In this document: positions 1 through 6,485 of the stretch, piece after piece
How the letters are laid out: each line of letters begins with the position of its first letter
How positions within the stretch are numbered: the stretch's first letter is position 1
Assembly (NCBI GenBank): GCA_024693225.1
Contig: JAILLI010000104.1
Coordinates: 1-32,106 of the forward strand
Length of the DNA stretch: 32,106 nt
Direction of reading: 5' to 3'
Origin: Lachnospiraceae bacterium
GTDB taxonomy: Bacteria > Bacillota > Clostridia > Lachnospirales > Lachnospiraceae
The notes under the pieces: model-generated
What the model saw: only the letters and a program-made list of their open reading frames with translations
Told to the model about the DNA's origin: nothing
Databases searched by the model: none
Program-made: the position numbers and the translations under genes

Positions 1-633
1 CGTCCCTCCAGTCTCATTGAGATTATCATATGACAGCCTTATCCTGTATATCTCATTCTGTTCAACCGTACCCTCGGGATAGGCATCCGCTGCATCATAA
101 GTTGATACATAATTGATCTTGTCAAGCTCTTTAACGTCAAAAGTTTCGTGGATCTTGTAATTCCAGTCAAGATCCTTGTCTGTCTCAAGGAAAGTGAGCG
201 ATTTCTGAGTCCTGTAGTCCGTAAATACGGTCCTCTCCGCATAATCGGCATTGCCTGCTGCGTATAGTTCCGAACGCAGTCCCTTTAGACTCTCGAGTAT
301 CTTCTGGCGGTCGGACGATGTATTAGTATCACTTGCACCCGTTGTAAGGTTTTCCTTGATATTCGTAAATATCTGATCCGTCTGCTTGAGGGCGGTCTCT
401 GTAACATTGAGCCAGGCCTGGGCATCCGGGATGTTCTTCTTGTAATACTGGGTCAGCTGCGAGAGATTGGTATTGAGACGAAGGGCTCTTATAGCTACGA
501 CAGGATCATCCGAAGGTCTTGATATCACCTGCCCCGTTGCGATCTGCGTATTAAGTTTGTCTTCATTCAGTTTATTGATATTGATGTTGTTCTTGGTATT
601 AGACGTCATCATGGCGTTGGTGATCCGCATCAT
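1..633 (-). CDS. flgL: Flagellar hook-filament junction protein FlgL (HAP3), 3' end cut by window
   Basis: This is the second junction protein between hook and flagellin filament; it acts outside the cell after export by the flagellar type III system. The 211 visible codons are open to the left edge, so the C-terminus is missing. The translation starts MMRITNAMMTSNTKNNININ and continues with ATGQVISRPSDDPVVAIRALR, the flagellin-like N-terminal coiled-coil domain with the SRPSDDP motif shared by FlgL and flagellins. The ORF track misses it because no stop lies in the window. The start at 633 is chosen because GGAGGA lies 7 nt upstream; a second ATG follows directly. It lies after the two flgK genes but has its own leader and a candidate sigma-28 promoter. 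In many Clostridia fliW and csrA follow flgL; here they would be off the window. Confidence 0.93.
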   Translation of the reverse strand, partial: MMRITNAMMTSNTKNNININKLNEDKLNTQIATGQVISRPSDDPVVAIRALRLNTNLSQLTQYYKKNIPDAQAWLNVTETALKQTDQIFTNIKENLTTGASDTNTSSDRQKILESLKGLRSELYAAGNADYAERTVFTDYRTQKSLTFLETDKDLDWNYKIHETFDVKELDKINYVSTYDAADAYPEGTVEQNEIYRIRLSYDNLNETGGT

Positions 634-658
634 ATCGGTGTCCTCCGTTTCAAAACAT

Positions 659-706
659 AAAAAAACCAGTCACAAACGGCGGATCTCCTTATCCTGCCTT
701 TTGTGA
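659..706 (-). terminator. Terminator-like hairpin with GGA hexaloop in the flgL leader
   Basis: On the minus strand TCACAAA (706-700) pairs with TTTGTGA (676-670). Inside it GGC/GCC and GGAT/ATCC close a hexaloop AAGGAG (690-685). CTGG and seven T residues (665-659) follow, which is the shape of an intrinsic terminator, yet it lies only about 26 nt upstream of the flgL start. A terminator inside a leader suggests attenuation. The loop exposes GGA, the core of CsrA binding sites. The fold is read directly from the sequence; any regulatory role is inference. Confidence 0.6.
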
Positions 707-716
707 AACCATCAAG

Positions 717-734
717 GGCGAACTCCGTTTCGCC
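717..734 (-). promoter_or_regulatory. Hairpin with GGA in its hexaloop, flgL leader (candidate CsrA site)
   Basis: On the minus strand a perfect 6-bp stem GGCGAA/TTCGCC holds the hexaloop ACGGAG. A GGA in a hairpin loop is the hallmark of CsrA/RsmA binding sites. With the AAGGAG loop just downstream and the Shine-Dalgarno CGGAGGA at 647-641, the leader offers three GGA sites in about 95 nt. CsrA control of flagellar export substrates is known in Bacillus through FliW-CsrA-hag; applying it here is inference. Confidence 0.45.
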
Positions 735-818
735 ATATGTCATGATCGCCGGGCGATCTTACCCGCCAGGGTGGTGTCTGAACGGGCTGTCTCCTATCAT
801 AATCTCTGATATATCAGT

Positions 819-845
819 ATATCGTCACATATCGATCATATCTTA
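819..845 (-). promoter_or_regulatory. Candidate sigma-28 (SigD/FliA) promoter for flgL
   Basis: The minus strand reads TAAG, 15 nt, GACGATAT, against the flagellar sigma-28 consensus TAAA-N15-GCCGATAA/T. There is one mismatch in each element. It would start transcription near 811 and give a leader of roughly 180 nt before flgL. The same kind of signal, with a better match, precedes flgM in this window, which supports the reading. Confidence 0.55.
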
Positions 846-854
846 ACTGTACCA

Positions 855-964
855 TTTGAAAACCGGGTGGCCGCAGGGATGCCACAAAGCGAGTTCCGCA
901 GACGCGAAGCGTCGAGGACTGTTTGAGCGACTGGCGCCCTGTCGGACAGGACCCGGTTTTCAAA
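855..964. repeat. 110-bp structured inverted repeat between flgK2 and flgL
   Basis: TTTGAAAACCGGGT (855-868) and its exact reverse complement ACCCGGTTTTCAAA (951-964) bracket 82 bp that hold further small hairpins: GACGC-GAA-GCGTC (901-913) within AGTTCC/GGACT, and CCTGT-CGG-ACAGG (938-950). Either strand could fold as a multi-branched structure. There is no T-run, so it is not a plain terminator. It is noncoding on the flagellar strand. It looks like a palindromic intergenic repeat element, but only one copy lies in the window, so that is not proven. Confidence 0.55.
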
Positions 965-987
965 CAGAAAGCGTCTCTGTGTCCGGA

Positions 988-2853
988 TCAAACCCCGGTC
1001 TGCAGTATCAGCCTGTCATAGATCTCCGTCATGATCTGTATCATCTTGGATGACAGATTGTAAGCCTCCTGGAACTTCACGAGATTGAGGGCCTCTTCAT
1101 CGTTATCTACACCCGAAACGCTCGTTCTCTGCCCAACTATAGCTCTTGAGATCTTGTCAAAATTGGAATAGAAATTATTGGCCGATTTTGCCCCAAGGGC
1201 AACGTCACTTGTCAGGCACTGCAGGAACTCTTCGGCAGAGCATCCCCTGTAGGTCATCTTGGACTTGTCGGTCCGAACCTCCATAAGGAGCTGTGTGATA
1301 TCCTGCGCATCCTGGCCCTGTGTGATATCCTTTGTCGTACCGAACAGATTCACATCCTTGACCATATCGGTATTGATATTAAAGTTTCCCGCCGTAAGCT
1401 GAAGGTAGTTATCACTTGTGGAATTGAAATACGTCATCTGATTCACGGCCGGAATATCGCAACCACTGTCATAATCATAACCGGCAAATTTATTTTCATC
1501 ACTGCCGCTCGTAAACAGCACCTGGGCCTGCTTGCCGTACTCATCCTGTGCAGATATCTCTATCCCGTTCATGGCCTGGGCAAAGCTTCTGACCCATTCA
1601 TTCATCTGGGCCTGATAATACGGAATTCCCTGATAATCGATATTAACGCCTATATAACAGTCCTTGCCGTTAAGACTTGATAAATCCGGTGTCCCGGCCT
1701 TTGCCGTAAATGTGTACTGTTTATTCTCATGGTCATAAGCCCAGCTGTCATATTTCACTTCCACGTTTCCGACAACGATCGTGCCTTCCATATTCATGGT
1801 AACCTTATTCATATCCGTCAGAAAATCATAGTTCGGATTAGACGGATCTATAGTCACTGTTACCGAATTAGTATTTGTAGAAACATACTCGCCTTTTGCC
1901 GAGAAGTTTTCCCCGTTATTACCGTCCCTTACCTCAATAAGTCCCTTGAGCTGTCCGCCGAGGCTTCCCCCGTAAAGGTTAAGCGGTATCCCGTTTAGGG
2001 AAATATCATAGAGTCCGTCTGCATCTGACTGGTTGACCTTCTCATCGCCTTTTCTGGCTACGCATTCCAGGCTTGAATACTCATAACCGTTAACCAGATT
2101 CTGACCGCCTGCGATGTCTACTATATATCTGTATATACCGGATTCTTCCGTTCCCCCTTCCGAAGTATAGATCGGGATCTCGGAAACCTTGACGTCGACT
2201 ATCTCCGACAGCTCATCGATCAGGAGATTTCTCTTGTCACGAAGCTCATTTGCCCTGACCTTGTTGACCTCTATGGTATTGATCTGCTTGCTGACCGTTG
2301 CTATCTCCGATGCCAGCGAATTGACCTGGTTTACCTTGTTCAGTATCTCGTTGTTCGCATCTGTCTGAAGACGCTGAAGAGATGTGGACAGACCGTTAAA
2401 GTATTCGGTAAGGCTCTTGCACTGAGACAGAAAGGCCGCCTTCTTCGTATCGTCGCCCGCACTCTTGTATACCTCATCAAGGGCATCGAACATATCCGAA
2501 AACACGACATTGAAGCCCTGAACATCATCGGTATCCGCAAAATAGTCCTCTATCTGGCGGTAATACTGCTGCTTGATATCGTATATCCCCTTGCTGGCAT
2601 TGTTCTGCCAGAATTTCAGGTCATAGTATTCATTCCTGATCTGGTCGATCGACTTCGTGTCCACGCCCGCTCCGGCCATACCGTATGAAGTATTGGTGCG
2701 CAGCGCATCAGCTGCCACCTGCTGTGCCTCCTGCCTGGTGTAGCCCTTGGTCTCAACGTTTGAGATATTGTTGCCGGTCACGTTAAGGGCCGCATTGGCA
2801 GCCTGCAATCCTGTGTATCCTATATTTAATCCGAAGAATTGTGAAGTACTCAT
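988..2853 (-). CDS. flgK: Flagellar hook-associated protein FlgK (HAP1), second paralogue
   Basis: This is a hook-filament junction protein of 621 aa. The N-terminus has the FlgK rod-like signature (GLNIGYTGLQAANAALNVTGNNISNVETKGYTRQ), and the C-terminus ends in the matching helix (NLVKFQEAYNLSSKMIQIMTEIYDRLI). The two ends form the D0/D1 coiled coils; the middle is the variable exposed domain. The ORF track starts 19 codons too early, inside the upstream gene; the ATG at 2853 is chosen because AGGAGG lies just upstream and MSTSQFFGLN aligns with FlgK N-termini. It follows the other flgK by 19 nt and is probably co-transcribed with it from the flgM promoter. The two paralogues share only the terminal signatures. 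Which one is the main HAP1 cannot be told from sequence. Confidence 0.9.
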   Translation of the reverse strand: MSTSQFFGLNIGYTGLQAANAALNVTGNNISNVETKGYTRQEAQQVAADALRTNTSYGMAGAGVDTKSIDQIRNEYYDLKFWQNNASKGIYDIKQQYYRQIEDYFADTDDVQGFNVVFSDMFDALDEVYKSAGDDTKKAAFLSQCKSLTEYFNGLSTSLQRLQTDANNEILNKVNQVNSLASEIATVSKQINTIEVNKVRANELRDKRNLLIDELSEIVDVKVSEIPIYTSEGGTEESGIYRYIVDIAGGQNLVNGYEYSSLECVARKGDEKVNQSDADGLYDISLNGIPLNLYGGSLGGQLKGLIEVRDGNNGENFSAKGEYVSTNTNSVTVTIDPSNPNYDFLTDMNKVTMNMEGTIVVGNVEVKYDSWAYDHENKQYTFTAKAGTPDLSSLNGKDCYIGVNIDYQGIPYYQAQMNEWVRSFAQAMNGIEISAQDEYGKQAQVLFTSGSDENKFAGYDYDSGCDIPAVNQMTYFNSTSDNYLQLTAGNFNINTDMVKDVNLFGTTKDITQGQDAQDITQLLMEVRTDKSKMTYRGCSAEEFLQCLTSDVALGAKSANNFYSNFDKISRAIVGQRTSVSGVDNDEEALNLVKFQEAYNLSSKMIQIMTEIYDRLILQTGV

Positions 2854-2872
2854 GATACCTCCTGTCTGTTCA

Positions 2873-4618
2873 TCATCCCAGGCTTGAAAGGAGCCTCTCC
2901 AGCATATCATTGCATGCGGTTATATATCTGCTGGCTGCATTGTATGCATTCTGATATTTGATCATGTTCGTCAGCTCTTCGTTGGAAGAAACTCCCATTA
3001 TCGCATCCCTGCTGTCGGAAAGGTTATGTGTTGCGATCTGCTGGGCAGAGACTATGCTTGAATAAACGCTTCCTTCAGTTGCGACCTGTCCGACCATGGC
3101 TGCATAGTAATCCCTGTAACCGTACTGGATCGTCAGATCCGGTGACAGGCTTGAGAAGGGTTTCATGAAAGCTTCTGCAAGCGCATCCGCCTTGGCATGA
3201 TCGACCTCTCCCTGAAGAGTCATGAAGCCCGGTTCATCCTTTTCGCTTCCCGCAGCCTGTCCGAGAAGTGAAGGTGTCTTCTGAAGGTCGGGATTGATCT
3301 TCATGTTCGATACCGTGTACAACAGGTCTATAACTGTATGTGACGGCTTATCGTTTTCCGGAACATAACGGTAATATGTTGTTCCGCCATCGTCAATCTT
3401 TTCATATCTGGATGTTCCGAGACGGACAAAGAGTTCTTTCGGAAGGGTCTCATCTTCTTTATACTTGGGAAGAAGGCTGGGATCCTTGGGATCGGAAGCA
3501 TTATATGCATCTATGGCATCCTTTTCCCCCGTAAGTATGTTGTTCACTTCCGTCATAAGACTGTGGACCATCTGATCAAGCTCTGCCTGCACCTTCATCA
3601 CAATTGATTTGGAGGTGGGGATCAGATCCTGCGTTACATCCGTATTTGTAATATCGTCATGATACGTATACTTGCCGTTCATATATGTATCATAGCTCAT
3701 ATCGGTATAATTGGCTCTTCTGTCTCCCCTGCCAAGGATGACTGACTTGAGCTGCCCTATATCGGTATTATAATCGGTCGCGATCACTTCATTCCTGGCA
3801 AAAACCTCGGCATTCATATTCTGGGGCCATACAGGCGTATAAAAACCGGTACTCTCCTCAGCGATAGTATCTATATGAAAGACCCTGTCCCTAACCACAA
3901 AGGGTACACCTTCAAGTTCCACCTCAATGCCGCCGTCCGCATTTGTGGAATAAGATATCTTTGCAAGCCCCGAGAGCTCATCAAGTGCCTTGTTTCTGCG
4001 GTCACGGAGGTCATTTGCCTCCTGTACGCCTATCTCTTCCTTATGGATGGCTTCGTTAAAGGAATATATCTGGTCTCCGAGTTCATTGATCCTGTCAACA
4101 TACTCATTGACCCTTGCATTAAGATTATCCTGATATGCTGACAGACCGTTATATACAGCCTGTGCTCTTTCGAGGAACTGTGTTGATGTATTTATGAAAT
4201 ATCCTTTGGTGACCGCACTTAAAGGATCCTTCTGAAGCTCCTGGACCGAAGTCCACAGATCGGCGATCGAATCCTGGAACGCCACTCCGTCAAATTCCCC
4301 GAGAAGGGTCTCTATCTCAGTGGTGGTCTCCTGGCATACCTCGTAAAAATTAGACCTTCCGGTCTCCTTGCGATATGATTTGTCAAGGAAGTCGTCCCTT
4401 ACCTGACGCACCGTATCGTATTCGACCCCGAGGCCTATCTGCATCTTTGAAACTGCCGAATTCTTTATATTGTTATAGGACACGTCCGCATGAAGTGTCT
4501 GCTGCCTGACATATCCCGGTGTTTCGATATTTGAAAGATTGTGTGCTGTTGTATGAAGCGAATTCTGACTTGTCTGAAGTCCTGATGCTCCTACAAAAAG
4601 ACCGCTCATGAGCGACAT
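2873..4618 (-). CDS. flgK: Flagellar hook-associated protein FlgK (HAP1), first paralogue
   Basis: This 581-aa protein has the FlgK N-terminal pattern (MSGLFVGASGLQTSQNSLHTTAHNLSNIETPGYVRQQ) and C-terminal pattern (TNMIKYQNAYNAASRYITACNDMLERLL), with a long variable middle. It would form part of the junction between hook and filament after export as a complex with FlgN. The start at 4618 has AGAGGTGAT at proper spacing; an internal ATG three codons on is less well placed. It follows flgN by 29 nt and precedes the second flgK by 19 nt. Two flgK genes side by side are unusual, since one HAP1 suffices in model bacteria. Assignment as HAP1 rather than another hook-associated protein rests on the paired terminal motifs and on position after flgM-flgN. 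Confidence 0.92.
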   Translation of the reverse strand: MSLMSGLFVGASGLQTSQNSLHTTAHNLSNIETPGYVRQQTLHADVSYNNIKNSAVSKMQIGLGVEYDTVRQVRDDFLDKSYRKETGRSNFYEVCQETTTEIETLLGEFDGVAFQDSIADLWTSVQELQKDPLSAVTKGYFINTSTQFLERAQAVYNGLSAYQDNLNARVNEYVDRINELGDQIYSFNEAIHKEEIGVQEANDLRDRRNKALDELSGLAKISYSTNADGGIEVELEGVPFVVRDRVFHIDTIAEESTGFYTPVWPQNMNAEVFARNEVIATDYNTDIGQLKSVILGRGDRRANYTDMSYDTYMNGKYTYHDDITNTDVTQDLIPTSKSIVMKVQAELDQMVHSLMTEVNNILTGEKDAIDAYNASDPKDPSLLPKYKEDETLPKELFVRLGTSRYEKIDDGGTTYYRYVPENDKPSHTVIDLLYTVSNMKINPDLQKTPSLLGQAAGSEKDEPGFMTLQGEVDHAKADALAEAFMKPFSSLSPDLTIQYGYRDYYAAMVGQVATEGSVYSSIVSAQQIATHNLSDSRDAIMGVSSNEELTNMIKYQNAYNAASRYITACNDMLERLLSSLG

Positions 4619-4647
4619 AAGATCACCTCTTGTATCAACTTCCTGTT

Positions 4648-5163
4648 TTATTGCTTCGCATCAAAGCCCCTTACCGATCCCAGGGTCTCTCCCACGCTCA
4701 CGGCACTCCTTCCGTAGTTGTTGGTTTCCGGAGCCTGTCTCATGGCGCGCAACATGTTTATGTCAAATTCCACCATTTCCAGGGACTGGTCGATCAGCTG
4801 TCTGTTGCTTTCATTTATGGCTCTTACATTGTCCACCGTGACCTTAAGTCTGTCATGGACCTCAGACAGCCTGCGCTGTTCATCAGGCTGTTTTGAAAGC
4901 AAGCCGATCAGTACGGACAGCTTTAATGTTTCAACATCCTTGTTGATCACGTCGGCGATATCGGCTGTTACCTGTGCCCGCTTGGCATCTAGATTGCCGA
5001 TGATCGTCACAACGGTCTGTTCATCATCCGTGATTTTTTCAATGGCCGGAATGTTTCTTGAAACTATCGCGGCCGATTTGCTTTTGGATAGATCCAGCAG
5101 CTTTTCGTATTCATCGGTTTCCCTGTTCAATGTATCTATGAGTTCCTCGATAAGACTTGCCAC
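4648..5163 (-). CDS. flgN: FlgN-like flagellar export chaperone
   Basis: FlgN is the cytoplasmic chaperone that keeps FlgK and FlgL soluble and takes them to the flagellar export gate. This 171-aa protein is almost wholly helical and charged, as expected (MASLIEELIDTLNRETDEYEKLLDLSKSKSAAIV; LLSKQPDEQRRLSEVHDRLKVTVDNVRAINESNRQLIDQSLEMVEFDINMLR). Length and composition fit the FlgN family, whose sequences are poorly conserved, so position between flgM and flgK carries much of the weight. The start codon is GTG at 5163, with AGAGGA 6 nt upstream. The last 25 residues are probably disordered. Confidence 0.85.
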   Translation of the reverse strand: MASLIEELIDTLNRETDEYEKLLDLSKSKSAAIVSRNIPAIEKITDDEQTVVTIIGNLDAKRAQVTADIADVINKDVETLKLSVLIGLLSKQPDEQRRLSEVHDRLKVTVDNVRAINESNRQLIDQSLEMVEFDINMLRAMRQAPETNNYGRSAVSVGETLGSVRGFDAKQ

Positions 5164-5210
5164 TGTTTATCCTCTTTTGGGACTTGCCCGCTTCCGATCA
5201 GCGTCCCTGA

Positions 5211-5492
5211 TCAGAAGCTGAGCTTTTCCTCATACTTTGCTATAAGCTTTGATGCAAAATCATCATTGCTTACATTATAAGTTCCGTTCGCAATGGCAGC
5301 CTTTATGGGCTCGGTTATCTCCTTCCTTATATCGGAAGTATTTGCCACTGCAGCTTTCACAGTCTGGATATCCTTTCCAATACTGGAAATATGAACCTGA
5401 TCTCTTCCGTAAGCAGCCTGGGCTTTGTTTACCTTGCCGGGCTTCTGTGCCTGATATATCTGGCTTACGGCGTTGTATGCTTCTATACGCAT
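5211..5492 (-). CDS. flgM: Anti-sigma-28 factor FlgM
   Basis: FlgM binds and holds the flagellar sigma factor (SigD/FliA) until the hook is complete and FlgM is exported or otherwise removed. The 93-aa product starts MRIEAYNAVSQIYQAQ, has a disordered Lys/Gln/Ala-rich middle and ends with the conserved sigma-binding helices (DIRKEITEPIKAAIANGTYNVSNDDFASKLIAKYEEKL). The ORF track begins 14 codons earlier; the ATG at 5492 is preferred because GGAAGGAGGAAC precedes it. It is the first gene after a near-perfect sigma-28 promoter, giving the usual negative feedback on its own sigma factor, and flgN follows 47 nt on. Confidence 0.93.
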   Translation of the reverse strand: MRIEAYNAVSQIYQAQKPGKVNKAQAAYGRDQVHISSIGKDIQTVKAAVANTSDIRKEITEPIKAAIANGTYNVSNDDFASKLIAKYEEKLSF

Positions 5493-5554
5493 AACTGTTC
5501 CTCCTTCCTTCCCTGTTGGAGATATTCCCCTCATATCCCCTTACTATATCTTAT

Positions 5555-5581
5555 TTATCGACAGTTCCCGGATTATCTTTA
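5555..5581 (-). promoter_or_regulatory. Sigma-28 (SigD/FliA) promoter of flgM
   Basis: The minus strand reads TAAA (5581-5578), 15 nt, GTCGATAA (5562-5555). This matches the consensus TAAA-N15-GCCGATAA at all but one position. Transcription would start about 55 nt upstream of the flgM ATG at 5492. It lies in the gap after the upstream peptidase-like gene, so it probably serves flgM-flgN-flgK-flgK. Confidence 0.85.
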
Positions 5582-5624
5582 TAGGCACGGGCAAAAAAGT
5601 TTAAAAAATTATCATGTGACATTT

Positions 5625-6482
5625 CTACCGCCTTATAAAGGCATGTCCTATACCCGACATGAAGAGCTTCCATGCGGACAGCATGCAGCTCGTGGCTTCC
5701 TTTTTCGTCGAAGGGATGATATACATGAGTGAAGCCTCATAGGCCCTGATGCTGCGCCAGCTGCCTGCAAGTTCGTTGAGATCGACTATTCCGGGCTTCC
5801 CCCATGTGGTGATAAGGAGCCTGTCATTATCCATGTCGGTAATGGTCGTAAAATGTCCCTTTATCTTTGTGTCCGTACCGTCCACAAGCTTATGTTCAAG
5901 ATCGGCGTCACCTGAAAAAAGCCTTGCATTGTGCCTGTTAAGGCAGGTCAGCATGACCACAGCTCCGCTTTGCCGCAGTCCTTCAGCGATGAACTTTCTC
6001 GCCTCTTCCTTTGACAGAAAGGCCGTACGGGTGGATCTTACGGATATATCAAGGGAAAACTTCCGGGCAAAACGGATTATTCCTATAATAAACCCGACAT
6101 TTGACAGTCCCAATGTACTTTTTAACCTGGTAAAAACTTTTGAGGACCGGTCCCTCCGGTCATAGATACGATTGAGAGGAAATATCTCAAATGAGCCCAT
6201 GGTCTCATAGACTCCGGTCATGAGAAGGGGAAAACTCTCATGACCGGGTTTTTCCGAGCACAATGCATCCTTTATCTGGGCCGGGATCTTTCCGGATGCG
6301 TTTATTTTTTCGCGAAATGCTTCATTGACCCTTGCCAGGGACCGAAGGGCATTTGCCCCGGCCACTGAGCCGCAACCGCCCGCGGCTTTCGTATTTGACG
6401 AAAACCACAGCTGATTGCCACCGTAACACGGTTTCCTGTCAGGACCCGTGATCTGCAGTTGTCTGGCCCGCGAAATATTCAT
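5625..6482 (-). CDS. Putative C39-like (papain-fold) cysteine peptidase family protein, function unknown
   Basis: I do not recognise a named family for this 285-aa protein. It has a probable nucleophile context AAGGCGSVAGANALRSL (Cys37), a later KGHFTTITD (His210) and a final ITTWGKPGIVDL strand. The order Cys near the N-terminus, His in a beta strand, then a Trp-Gly strand fits the papain-like C39-type fold; this is pattern matching, not proof of activity. No signal peptide or clear membrane span is seen, so it is probably cytoplasmic. It starts 3 nt after the glgP stop without a strong Shine-Dalgarno, which suggests translational coupling as the last gene of queT-ileS-glgP. Nothing shows a role in glycogen or flagella; the adjacent flgM has its own promoter. 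Confidence 0.6.
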   Translation of the reverse strand: MNISRARQLQITGPDRKPCYGGNQLWFSSNTKAAGGCGSVAGANALRSLARVNEAFREKINASGKIPAQIKDALCSEKPGHESFPLLMTGVYETMGSFEIFPLNRIYDRRDRSSKVFTRLKSTLGLSNVGFIIGIIRFARKFSLDISVRSTRTAFLSKEEARKFIAEGLRQSGAVVMLTCLNRHNARLFSGDADLEHKLVDGTDTKIKGHFTTITDMDNDRLLITTWGKPGIVDLNELAGSWRSIRAYEASLMYIIPSTKKEATSCMLSAWKLFMSGIGHAFIRR

Positions 6483-6485
6483 GCA

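Noticed and set aside
467-706. Plus-strand 79-aa ORF antisense to flgL start and leader
   Set aside because: Shadow of flgL; no promoter or ribosome site, and hydrophobic content arises from the antisense of helical codons.
856-1053. Plus-strand ORF of 65 aa over the inverted repeat
   Set aside because: It has no ribosome binding site, runs through the palindrome and the antisense of flgK, and its Arg/Ser-rich content is what a structured repeat gives when translated.
2854-2910. Longer N-terminus for the second FlgK (start at 2910)
   Set aside because: The extra 19 residues overlap the first flgK, have no ribosome site and are not FlgK-like; the ATG at 2853 has AGGAGG.
5582-5624. Terminator for the 285-aa gene in the T-rich stretch after its stop
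   Set aside because: T-runs are present, but only a 4-bp ATGT/ACAT stem precedes them, too weak to call.
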